64,000 bases of DNA, from the NCBI GenBank assembly GCA_964640085.1, contig CAZXFA010000014.1, forward strand, positions 1 through 64,000, written 5' to 3'. Positions 19,127 through 26,762 of this stretch are shown in pieces. Each line of letters begins with the position of its first letter. Positions within the stretch are counted from its first letter, which is position 1. The notes below the pieces were generated by a model. That model saw only the letters and a list, made by a program, of their open reading frames with translations. It had not been told where the DNA came from and ran no database searches. A program made the position numbers and the translations under genes. The DNA comes from CAZXFA01 sp964640085 (GTDB lineage: Bacteria; Actinomycetota; UBA4738; HRBIN12).

Positions 19127-20710
19127 TTACGAGGCCGGCGCCTTGGCGATCTCCTTGAGGAACTGCTCGTTGGACTTGGTCGAGCGGATCTTGTCCGTGA
19201 GCAGCTCGAGGGCCGCCCCCGGCTCGAGCGCGTGGAGCACCCGCCGGAGCCGCCAGACCAGCGCGAGCTCCTCGGGGGGCATGAGCAGCTCCTCCTTGCG
19301 CGTGCTGCTCGCCTCCACGTTGATCGCGGGGAACAACCGTTTCTCAGCGAGCTGCCGATCCAGCCGCAGCTCCATGTTGCCCGTTCCCTTGAACTCCTCG
19401 AAGATCCCCTCGTCCATCCGGGAGCCGGTCTCCACCAACGCGCTCGCGATGATCGAGAGGGATCCGCCCTCCTCGATGTTCCGGGCGGCCCCGAAGAACC
19501 GCCGGGGCGGGTAGAGGGCGGTCGAGTCGATGCCCCCGGACAGGATCTTGCCCGAGGCCGGGGCCGCCAGGTTGTACGCGCGCGCCAGCCGCGTGATGGA
19601 GTCCAGGATGATGGCGACGTCCTGGCCCATCTCGGCCAGGCGCTTGGCCCGCTCCAGCACGAGCTCGGTTACCTGGATGTGCTGATCCGGCGGCTTGTCG
19701 AACGTCGAGTACACGACTTCGGCGGCCTCGACCGTTCGCTGCCAGTCGGTGACCTCCTCCGGACGCTCGTCCACCAGCAGCACGATCACATGGGTCTCGG
19801 GGTTCGAGTTCAGGATCCCGCTCGCGATGTTCTTCAAGACGGTCGTCTTGCCAGCCTTCGGCGGCGAGACGACCATCCCGCGCTGTCCCTTCCCGACCGG
19901 AGCAACCATGTCGATGATCCGGCCGGTGACGTCGGTGGGACCGGTCTCCAGACGGAAGCGTTCGTGCGGGAACAGCGGGGTGAGCTTCTCGAAGTTCGGC
20001 CGCCGCTTGGCCTCCTCCGGATCCAGCTCGTTCACCGACTCGATCTGGAGCAGGGCGAAGTACTTCTCGTTGTCCTTGGGCTGCCGCACCTTGCCGGTCA
20101 CCGTGTCGCCCTTGCGCAGCATGAACCGCCGCACCTGGGAGAGCGAGACGTAGATGTCCTGCGACCCCGGCAGGTAGCCGGACGTCCGGAGGAACCCGTA
20201 TCCCTCCGGGAGGATGTCGAGCAGCCCGGTGGCCGTCGGGGCGTTGGCGATCTCCTCCTCGCGCATCTCCAGCTCACGCTGCCGACGCTCCTCGCGCTGG
20301 CGGCGCCGCTCCTCGCGCGACGGACGTCGTCGTCCGCCTCCCCCCTCGCGTTCCCGACCAGACTCCGGTCGCGTCCCGTCGGGGCGTGCACCATGCGGAC
20401 GGTCACGCCGATCGGGCTGCGTCTCCTGCGCGGCGCCGCCCTCGCGCCGCTCTCCGCCCCCCGGCTCGCGGTCCGCATGCTCGGGGGTAGCCGTCCGGGC
20501 GCCCGCGCCCCGATCGCCGTTGTCCGTCTCACGCTCCGATGCGGTCTCGGTCGCAGGGGCGGCGGTGTCGCCGTTCGCGTGGGCGAGGATCAGCTCGACC
20601 AGGTCCGCCTTCTTCAGTCCTCTGTGCCCCTCGATCCCGAGGTCGGACGCGATCTTGTGCAGCTCCGCCGCGACCTTGCCCTCGAGGGTGCTCCTGTCGA
20701 TCGTGGCCAC
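19127..20710 (-). CDS. rho: Transcription termination factor Rho with charged insertion
   Basis: Hexameric RNA helicase that ends transcription. The 527 residues start at a GTG directly abutting the transaldolase stop (TGAGTG). A Rho_N helical domain covers 5-45. A low-complexity Arg/Glu/Gly/Asp insert follows at about 50-155, then the RNA-binding cold-shock-like domain (about 158-235, with YGFLRTSGYLPG) and the ATPase core with Walker A PPKAGKTT near 288 and Walker B VAIILDSITR near 370. The Q-loop region PASGKILSGG is intact. Long basic inserts like this occur in high-GC actinobacterial Rho and bind RNA. Confidence 0.95.
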   Translation of the reverse strand: MATIDRSTLEGKVAAELHKIASDLGIEGHRGLKKADLVELILAHANGDTAAPATETASERETDNGDRGAGARTATPEHADREPGGGERREGGAAQETQPDRRDRPHGARPDGTRPESGREREGGGGRRRPSREERRRQREERRQRELEMREEEIANAPTATGLLDILPEGYGFLRTSGYLPGSQDIYVSLSQVRRFMLRKGDTVTGKVRQPKDNEKYFALLQIESVNELDPEEAKRRPNFEKLTPLFPHERFRLETGPTDVTGRIIDMVAPVGKGQRGMVVSPPKAGKTTVLKNIASGILNSNPETHVIVLLVDERPEEVTDWQRTVEAAEVVYSTFDKPPDQHIQVTELVLERAKRLAEMGQDVAIILDSITRLARAYNLAAPASGKILSGGIDSTALYPPRRFFGAARNIEEGGSLSIIASALVETGSRMDEGIFEEFKGTGNMELRLDRQLAEKRLFPAINVEASSTRKEELLMPPEELALVWRLRRVLHALEPGAALELLTDKIRSTKSNEQFLKEIAKAPAS

Positions 20711-21373
20711 TCAGGCTCCTTTCCCCAGCTCCCCCTGGAGGGCCTTCCAGTCCTGGAGGAACTTGTCCAACCCGATGTCGGTCAACGGGTGCTTCACGAG
20801 TTGCTTGAACACGTCATGCGGCATCGTGGCGATGTCGGCGCCAGCCAGCGCCGCCTCGACCACGTGCATCGGATGCCGGAGCGAGGCGGCGAGCACGTTG
20901 GTCTCGTACCCCTGGATCTCGTAGATGTCGCAGATCCTGCGCAGCACCTCCATGCCGTCGGAGCCCACGTCGTCCAGACGTCCGAGGAAGGGCGAGACGA
21001 TGTAGGCGCCGATCTCGGCGGCCAGGAGCGCCTGCGCCGGCGAGAAGACGAGCGTGACGTTGATCCGGATCCCGTCGGCGACCAGGCGCCTGCCGGCCGT
21101 GAGCCCGTCGGGCGTCACCGGGACCTTGACGACGGCGTTCGGGGCCATCCGGGCGAGCTCGACGCCCTGCTCGTACATCGGCCCGGCCTTTGGCTCGGTG
21201 GTCTCGAGCGAGATCGGCCCGTCGACCTCCGCAAGGATCTCCTTCCAGACCCGTTCGGGATCGTCGGCCTCCTTGGCGACGAGCGACGGGTTCGTCGTCA
21301 CGCCCCCGAGGACGCCCCACGCGCTGATCTCGCGGATCTCCTGGATGCTGGCGGTGTCCAGGAACAGCTTCAC
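20711..21373 (-). CDS. tal: Transaldolase, short (TalC/FSA-like) type
   Basis: Moves a dihydroxyacetone unit between sugar phosphates in the non-oxidative pentose phosphate pathway; fructose-6-phosphate aldolase activity is an alternative in this subfamily. The 220 residues run from the GTG at 21373, with a GGAGGGGGG ribosome site. N-terminal FLDTAS (4-9), TTNPSL (26-31) and the Schiff-base lysine motif VVKVPVT (K83) are present. It overlaps the 2-phosphoglycerate kinase stop (GTGA) and abuts rho. The separate glucose-6-phosphate isomerase at 48537-50066 resembles the partner half of Tal-Pgi fusions. Confidence 0.92.
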   Translation of the reverse strand: MKLFLDTASIQEIREISAWGVLGGVTTNPSLVAKEADDPERVWKEILAEVDGPISLETTEPKAGPMYEQGVELARMAPNAVVKVPVTPDGLTAGRRLVADGIRINVTLVFSPAQALLAAEIGAYIVSPFLGRLDDVGSDGMEVLRRICDIYEIQGYETNVLAASLRHPMHVVEAALAGADIATMPHDVFKQLVKHPLTDIGLDKFLQDWKALQGELGKGA

Positions 21374-22347
21374 CGCTTCCCCCCTCCTTCGGTCGTACCG
21401 GCGACTCGGACCGCGTGCTGGGTCGCGCGGGCGGTCGCGTGCTCCATGACGAGGTCGATGACCGCGGCGAGCGCGCGATCGAAGTTGTAGTTCGGGATCA
21501 CGGGGACGCCGTGCGAGAGGGCCTGGCTCTTGATGTACCGCTGCACCCGGCGGATGTTGTCGAACGCCTCCATGTACCGCCCGGCCGGGCGGCCGGCGTG
21601 GTCGGCGGCGCGCACCAGGAAGTGGTTCCGGTGGACCTCCTCGTCGTCCACCGTGAGGATCAGGGGCACGACGAGCACCCGATCCTCCCAGGCGGACAGG
21701 TCCACGAATCCGGGCACGACGTGCGCGCCCTCGATGATCACGCTCGTCCCCTCCATCGCCGCCCGGTCGAGCAACGCGTGCAGGCCCACCGCCACGGCGG
21801 CGGTCTGCTCGCGGAAGCCGACGATCACGGCGTCGCGGGACGGCGGCTCGCGGAGCACCGAGCCCGCCTCGAACGAGGACGCGTGGAGCGCGGGCATCAG
21901 CTCCCTCGAGAACAGGGCCCGCATGACCTCGCGGACCGCGTCGGTCGCGACCACGCGCACGATCCCCAGCCGCGTGGCGAGCTGGGTCGCGATCGTGGAC
22001 TTGCCCACCCCAGTCGTGCCTCCGATCAGCACGACCATCGGGACGTCCAGCGCCTCGACCTCCTGCCACCGGAGGAAGTTCTTCGCGTATCGCTCCCCGG
22101 CCAGCTCCTCGATCGCCTGGAGCGCGATCCGCCGGAGGTCGTCGGAGGAGATGGAGGGCAGGCCGAGATCGAGCAGGCGCTCCTCGACCGCCTCGGCGAC
22201 CTGGTACGCGCGGTACGGGGACAGGCCAGTCACCATCACCTGCGAGGCCATCAGCCCCTTGGAGTAGGGCAGCCCAGTCTCCCCGTCGGAGATCAGGATC
22301 TGGGGGTTCTTCGGGTCCTTCCGGGACCCGGATGCGTCCTGCGTCAT
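21370..22347 (-). CDS. pgk2: 2-Phosphoglycerate kinase, archaeal type
   Basis: 325-residue protein with an N-terminal ATP-cone-like domain (about 17-95) followed by a P-loop kinase domain with GGTTGVGKST at 109-118 and a conserved IIEGAHVVPGF segment near 205. This architecture is that of the 2-phosphoglycerate kinase of Methanothermus fervidus, which makes 2,3-bisphosphoglycerate from 2-phosphoglycerate. The ATG at 22347 overlaps the stop of the cyclic-2,3-diphosphoglycerate synthetase gene as ATGA, and the stop overlaps tal. Context strongly supports a two-step cyclic diphosphoglycerate route, but activity is not proven here. A related zeta-toxin-like or uridine-kinase-like P-loop role is the alternative. 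Confidence 0.85.
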   Translation of the reverse strand: MTQDASGSRKDPKNPQILISDGETGLPYSKGLMASQVMVTGLSPYRAYQVAEAVEERLLDLGLPSISSDDLRRIALQAIEELAGERYAKNFLRWQEVEALDVPMVVLIGGTTGVGKSTIATQLATRLGIVRVVATDAVREVMRALFSRELMPALHASSFEAGSVLREPPSRDAVIVGFREQTAAVAVGLHALLDRAAMEGTSVIIEGAHVVPGFVDLSAWEDRVLVVPLILTVDDEEVHRNHFLVRAADHAGRPAGRYMEAFDNIRRVQRYIKSQALSHGVPVIPNYNFDRALAAVIDLVMEHATARATQHAVRVAGTTEGGGKR

Positions 22348-23672
22348 CTGCGGCTCTTCCGCTCTTCCGCGAGCTCGATCGTCTCCCCCAACGCGGTGGG
22401 GAGATCGGTCGCTCCGTCCACCACGACGGCCCGGTTGTCGGCGAAGACGACCTCGGCCCCACGTGCCAGGGCGCGCTCGCAGGCGACGTCCACCGCCGCG
22501 GCCTTCAGCTCCGTGAGGAGGATGTCGTAGGCCTCCGCACCGTCCATGTCCTCCACCAGCCCGGCGCGGTCAGCCAGGCGGGCGCTCCACCCCACCACAC
22601 GGCACCCGTGCGCCCGTTCCAAGACCTCGGCCTGCCTCGCGGCGACCGCGCCCGGAGCCGTGGTGGCGAAGAACACGTCCCTGCCCCGGACATCCCCGAG
22701 CGGCTGTGGTTCGAAATCCGTAACGATGAATCGCGCATCAGTGCGGAGCCGCTGGACGTGGGACCTGAGAGCAGGAAGGTTCTCGAGCCCGGTTGGGCTG
22801 CGACCCATCGTAACAACCACCAGGTCCGATAGCAACAGGCGGAACGGACCGAGGTACCCACCCAGGTACTCGGGCGGTGCGGTCGCCGGCACGACCAGGA
22901 CCCCCGCGTCCCAGGGAACCGTCGGCACCGAGGCGCCGCTGCCCTCGAGCACGATCAGCCCTGCACCGAGGTCCACGGCGAGCTCAGCCGCGTCACGCAC
23001 GTTGGTCGCCATCGGCCGCCCCGCGAGCCCCCCGCCGGCCCGCCGAGCACCCACGGTGGTCACGCCGCTCGTGACGGCGTCCTCGAGGTAGTCGGAGGCG
23101 GCGTGCTCCCCGCGCCGCACCAGGTCGAGCAGGCGGTCGAGGGTCACGCCCCCCGCCTCGGCCACCTGCGGGCGGGGGGGGCCGCCGCGACCCATCGCGA
23201 CGACCACCGGGTTCCGACCCGCGCGCGCCGCCACCCGCGCGACCTCACCGCCGATCGCGGTCTTCCCGGTCCGCTTCCCGGTGCCGATCACGGCCAGCGT
23301 GGCCACGGGGAGGGGCGCCCCCTCGATCGGCGGATCCAGGCGGAAATCCGGTCCCAGGTACGGGATCCCACGGGTCAGCGCCACTGCGGCCAGCTCCATC
23401 CGTTCTCGGTACCCGAGCACCGGCTCATCCGACAGGTCCAGCACACCCTCGGGCGAGAGCTCCTCGATCGCGGTCGCGAGCGCCTCCATCCGCCCACGCG
23501 AGACCGTGAGGATCGGCACGCCGAGATCCACTGCCTCGTCCGGCCGGACCTTCTCGACGCCGCCGACGAGGAGCGCCGCCACCGGCTCGTGACCCGACCC
23601 CCGAGCTGCCTCGATGCCCCAGCGGGTGACCGGTGGGTAGTGTTCGCCGTCGACCAAGACGAGCACCCTCAC
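22344..23672 (-). CDS. cpgS: Cyclic 2,3-diphosphoglycerate synthetase-like protein
   Basis: 442-residue protein resembling the cyclic 2,3-diphosphoglycerate synthetase of hyperthermophilic methanogens, which closes 2,3-bisphosphoglycerate into its cyclic pyrophosphate using ATP. The N-terminal domain (1-115) begins VRVLVLVDGEHYPPV. A P-loop GTGKRTGKT lies at 130-138, with a conserved MGRGGPP at 160-166 and VLEGSGASVP at 241-250. The length is near that of the archaeal enzyme. The start is the GTG at 23672, with GGAGGG 7 nt upstream; an in-frame run to 24245 lies inside the phosphoesterase gene. It is coupled to pgk2 by ATGA overlap and preceded 41 nt upstream by a metallophosphoesterase on the same strand. 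Confidence 0.85.
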   Translation of the reverse strand: MRVLVLVDGEHYPPVTRWGIEAARGSGHEPVAALLVGGVEKVRPDEAVDLGVPILTVSRGRMEALATAIEELSPEGVLDLSDEPVLGYRERMELAAVALTRGIPYLGPDFRLDPPIEGAPLPVATLAVIGTGKRTGKTAIGGEVARVAARAGRNPVVVAMGRGGPPRPQVAEAGGVTLDRLLDLVRRGEHAASDYLEDAVTSGVTTVGARRAGGGLAGRPMATNVRDAAELAVDLGAGLIVLEGSGASVPTVPWDAGVLVVPATAPPEYLGGYLGPFRLLLSDLVVVTMGRSPTGLENLPALRSHVQRLRTDARFIVTDFEPQPLGDVRGRDVFFATTAPGAVAARQAEVLERAHGCRVVGWSARLADRAGLVEDMDGAEAYDILLTELKAAAVDVACERALARGAEVVFADNRAVVVDGATDLPTALGETIELAEERKSRR

Positions 23673-23713
23673 GGTGTTCCCTCCGCCCTCCGAGATGGCG
23701 TGGTCGCTTCGGC

Positions 23714-24517
23714 TCAGTTCCCTTGCTGCGCCGCGGCGGTTCGCAGCGGCTGCTGCACGGGCGGCTCGAGCTCCCGGTAGAACTGCTCGCCCGTGGACAG
23801 CGCGAAGTGCGCGATCGCGCTCCCGCCGCCGAACGGGTAGCGGCGCGTGATCTTCACATCGTCGCCCTCGAACTCGAGCACGTTGTAACAGGGCTTCGTG
23901 TAGCCCCGGAGCCGGAGCGAGGCGACGGTCCCGGCGTTGGCTACGTACAGATCCTCCAGCCGCCACACGTAGGGGACGTGCTTGTGCCCGGACAGGACGA
24001 TGTTCACGCCGGCCGAGATCAGCTCTTCGAGCAGATCCCCCGCGTCCATCACGGTGCTCCGTTCTCGGCCGGTGCCGGGGATCGGCAGGAGGTGATGATG
24101 GAGCACGAACACCTTGAGATCGGCCGCAGCCCGGAACTGCTCGCGGATCCACGGATAGCGTTCGCGGCCGACCTGACCCTCGTTGACGTCGGGCTCGCTG
24201 GAGTCCACGCCCACGATCCGAACCCCCTCCACGTCCACGCACCAATGCCGCTCGCCGATCAGCTCCTCGAAGTGCAGGTATCCCACGTTGCGCGCGTCGT
24301 GGTTACCGGGGATCGTGTGTATCGGCGCCCGGATCCGATCGGCGTAGGCCACCCAGTTCTTGTACTCCTGCCGGAACCCCTCGTTGGTGAGGTCCCCGCT
24401 GCAGATCACGACGTCGGGCTGGAGCTCGTTCAGCTCGACGATGACCCGGTTCATCAGGTTCGGGACGAAGTAGGGGGATCCAACGTGCGGGTCGGAGATG
24501 TGGGCGACCGTGACCAC
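23714..24517 (-). CDS. Calcineurin-like metallophosphoesterase
   Basis: 267-residue two-metal phosphoesterase, related to the 3',5'-cyclic nucleotide phosphodiesterase (CpdA) group. All metal motifs are seen in order: SDPHVG (8-13), SGDLTNEG (about 40-47), PGNHD (about 69-73), HHHL (about 142-145) and GHKH (about 178-181). The GTG at 24517 lies exactly 6 nt after TACACT (24529-24524), so its message should be leaderless. It heads the cpgS-pgk2-tal-rho run. The substrate is unknown; a cyclic phosphodiester or phosphoanhydride made by the next gene is one idea, offered as inference. Confidence 0.87.
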   Translation of the reverse strand: MVTVAHISDPHVGSPYFVPNLMNRVIVELNELQPDVVICSGDLTNEGFRQEYKNWVAYADRIRAPIHTIPGNHDARNVGYLHFEELIGERHWCVDVEGVRIVGVDSSEPDVNEGQVGRERYPWIREQFRAAADLKVFVLHHHLLPIPGTGRERSTVMDAGDLLEELISAGVNIVLSGHKHVPYVWRLEDLYVANAGTVASLRLRGYTKPCYNVLEFEGDDVKITRRYPFGGGSAIAHFALSTGEQFYRELEPPVQQPLRTAAAQQGN

Positions 24518-24580
24518 GGCGTCAGTGTATCCGCGGCCGAGGCGGCGGCGCCCGACACCGCGTGGGACCATACGGACGCC

Positions 24581-25750
24581 GTGAACGGGCTCGATGCGTT
24601 CCTGCTCGTCCTGCTGATCCTGGCCGGCCTGTCGGGGTTCCGGCGTGGCCTCGCGCTCCAGACGCTCAGCTTCGGGGGCCTCCTGGTCGGGCTGGCCGTG
24701 GGAGCCGTGATGGCGCCGCTGCTCGTCGGTCTGGTGGAGAGCCCTGCGGCGCGGGCGACCACCGCCGTGCTGGTGTTGGTGGGGTTCGGCGTTGCCGGGG
24801 ACGCGGCGGGCTGGCTCCTGGGGGACCGTCTGCGGACGCGGGCACGAGCGACGCGCTTCGGTCGAGCCGACGCGATCGGGGGGTCCGCCGTGGCGATCCT
24901 CGCGTCGCTGGTCGCGATCTGGTTCCTGGCGCTGAACCTCGCCAACGGGCCCCTTCCCGGCGTGGCCGCCGAGATCCGAGGGTCGGCGATTGTTCGCACG
25001 CTCGACGACGCGCTCCCGCAACCCCCCTCGCTCCTGGCGCAGGTCCGGCGCTTCTTCAACCGGTTCGGCTTCCCCGATGTGTTCTCCGGGATCCCGCCCC
25101 TGCCCGCCGACCCGGTCGACCCGCCCTCGCGGGCGCAGGCCCGAGCGGCCTTCGAGGAGGCCGCTCCCAGCACGGTCCGGGTCGTCGGGCGCGCCTGCGA
25201 CTCGGTGCAGGAGGGGTCCGGGTTCGTGGTCGCCGAGGGCTACGTGGTCACCAACGCCCACGTGGTGGCCGGGATGCCCGATCCCCTGGTGCAGTTCGCG
25301 GACGGCACGAGCCTGCCCGGCACGACGGTGCTGTTCGACCCCCAGATGGACCTGGCGATCCTGTTCGTGCGGCAGGGGATCGGCGATCCGCTCACCCTCG
25401 TCGGGGACGCAGGGCGCGGCGACACGGGCGTGGTGCTCGGGTACCCGAGAGGCGGGCCGCTCACCGGAGACGGGGCGGCCGTGCTGCGGACGATTGACGC
25501 CGTCGGTCGAGACATCTATGGACGGCGCGAGGCCGAGCGCGACGTCCTCGAGCTCCAGGCCGAGGTCCGGCCGGGCAACTCCGGGGGTCCATTCGTGCTC
25601 CTGGACGGTTCGGTCGCGGGCGTGGTCTTCGCGGCCTCGTCGACCGACGACGAGATCGGATACGCGATCGCCTCGCAGGAGGTCACGCCCCGGGTGGGAC
25701 AGGCCCTCGGGCGGATCGACGAGGTCCCAACCGGTTCCTGCCTGCCCTGA
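24581..25750 (+). CDS. marP: MarP-like membrane serine protease (CvpA + trypsin-like)
   Basis: 389-residue protein. The N-terminal CvpA/colicin-V-like region has four membrane helices (about 5-25, 28-50, 60-80 and 105-125). A periplasmic chymotrypsin-fold domain follows, with the triad His227 (NAHVV), Asp257 (MDLAI) and Ser334 (PGNSGGP). Cys206 and Cys387 (third residue from the end) are placed as in Mycobacterium MarP, where a disulfide holds the active site; MarP gives acid and oxidative resistance by processing a wall hydrolase. The start GTG at 24581 is divergent from the phosphoesterase, 63 nt away. An L,D-transpeptidase gene follows. Confidence 0.87.
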   Translation: MNGLDAFLLVLLILAGLSGFRRGLALQTLSFGGLLVGLAVGAVMAPLLVGLVESPAARATTAVLVLVGFGVAGDAAGWLLGDRLRTRARATRFGRADAIGGSAVAILASLVAIWFLALNLANGPLPGVAAEIRGSAIVRTLDDALPQPPSLLAQVRRFFNRFGFPDVFSGIPPLPADPVDPPSRAQARAAFEEAAPSTVRVVGRACDSVQEGSGFVVAEGYVVTNAHVVAGMPDPLVQFADGTSLPGTTVLFDPQMDLAILFVRQGIGDPLTLVGDAGRGDTGVVLGYPRGGPLTGDGAAVLRTIDAVGRDIYGRREAERDVLELQAEVRPGNSGGPFVLLDGSVAGVVFAASSTDDEIGYAIASQEVTPRVGQALGRIDEVPTGSCLP

Positions 25751-25829
25751 CCGCCCGTGTCGGGACCCGACGCTCCGCCGGGAGGCGCCCGACGTCGGCC
25801 GAACGGGCCACTTGAGGGGCGACACGGCC

Positions 25830-25855
25830 CACATCCTCCGGCCACATCCTCCGGC
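25830..25855. repeat. Tandem duplication of a 13-bp unit
   Basis: The unit cacatcctccggc occurs twice back to back in the 146-nt gap between marP and the L,D-transpeptidase. A GTCGGG-A-CCCGAC palindrome (25759-25771) follows the marP stop in the same gap. Nothing else is recognised there. Confidence 0.8.
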
Positions 25856-25896
25856 GAGTTCTCCATCGGCGTGCCGGGGCCCCCGATACGGGCTGT

Positions 25897-26739
25897 GTGG
25901 GACGCCTCCGATCGCCGGTCCGCGTCGTCCTCGTGCTCGCGCTGGGACTCGTGCTCGCGCTGGGGCTCGTACCTATGGGTGCGGGTGGGGCCGGCCTGGC
26001 GTCCGAGCGACCCGGAGGCGGTGCGACAGGGTTCGCACCGGTCCCAGCCGGCTCGCGGACCCTGGCGACCGAGGCGCGGGAGGCGATGCTCATCGCGCGC
26101 CCGCCCGTCCGCACCGCCTCCGCCGAGGAGCGATCCATCGCCCACCTGCTGGTCCGGATCGAACGAGCCCTGCCGTTGTCCGCCCGACCGGGTGGCGGGA
26201 GGAGGGTCGGCATCCTGCCGGCCGGCTCCCGCTACTACGGGACACCGATCGTGGCATGGGTGCTGGAGGTCAGCCGGGACGGACGGTTCGGGCGGGTCTC
26301 GATCCCCTACTCCGAGGGTCGGGCCACGGGGTGGGTCCGCCTCCGTGGCCTCGAGAGCCTGACCACCCGGGTGAGCGTGGTCGCTGACCTCTCGCAGCAC
26401 CGCATCGAGGTCCGTCGTGGCGAGCGCGTCCTGTTCTCCGCCCCCGCCGCGACCGGAGCGCCGGGGTCCCCCACCCCTCCCGGCCGCTACTTCGTCACCG
26501 ACCGGGTGGCGTTCCCGGCGGGCGGCGTGCTGGGGACCTTCGCGTTCGGGGTCTCGGGGATCCAGCCCCGGCTGCCCGTCGGGTGGACAGGTGGTGACCA
26601 GCTCGCGATCCACGGGACCAACGCACCGTGGACGATCGGGACCTCGTCCAGCGCCGGCTGCCTCCGCGTGTCCGATCGGGTGCTCGACCGTCTCCGACCG
26701 CTGCTGCGGCTCGGCACGCCGGTGATCGTGCACAGGTAG
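25897..26739 (+). CDS. L,D-transpeptidase (YkuD family), secreted
   Basis: 280-residue exported protein. A signal peptide (1-30, with a duplicated LALGLV repeat) precedes a spacer and an SH3-like segment (about 85-155). The C-terminal YkuD catalytic domain has the motif H239-G-T and S-x-x-G-C255-L-R, with Cys255 as nucleophile. Such enzymes form 3-3 peptidoglycan cross-links or attach proteins to the wall. The start is a GTG at 25897 and no clear ribosome site is seen. It is probably co-oriented with, but not strongly coupled to, marP. Confidence 0.86.
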   Translation: MGRLRSPVRVVLVLALGLVLALGLVPMGAGGAGLASERPGGGATGFAPVPAGSRTLATEAREAMLIARPPVRTASAEERSIAHLLVRIERALPLSARPGGGRRVGILPAGSRYYGTPIVAWVLEVSRDGRFGRVSIPYSEGRATGWVRLRGLESLTTRVSVVADLSQHRIEVRRGERVLFSAPAATGAPGSPTPPGRYFVTDRVAFPAGGVLGTFAFGVSGIQPRLPVGWTGGDQLAIHGTNAPWTIGTSSSAGCLRVSDRVLDRLRPLLRLGTPVIVHR

Positions 26740-26762
26740 GCACGACCGGCCGACCGCGAGCC

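Noticed and set aside
23673..24245. In-frame extension of cpgS
   Set aside because: Lies within the metallophosphoesterase gene in another frame; the GTG at 23672 has a good ribosome site.
25759..25771. GTCGGG-A-CCCGAC after marP as a terminator
   Set aside because: One-base loop and no T-run; stem would be too short once a real loop forms.
25830..25855. Two 13-bp repeats as the start of a CRISPR array
   Set aside because: Back-to-back copies without spacers and no cas genes anywhere in the window.
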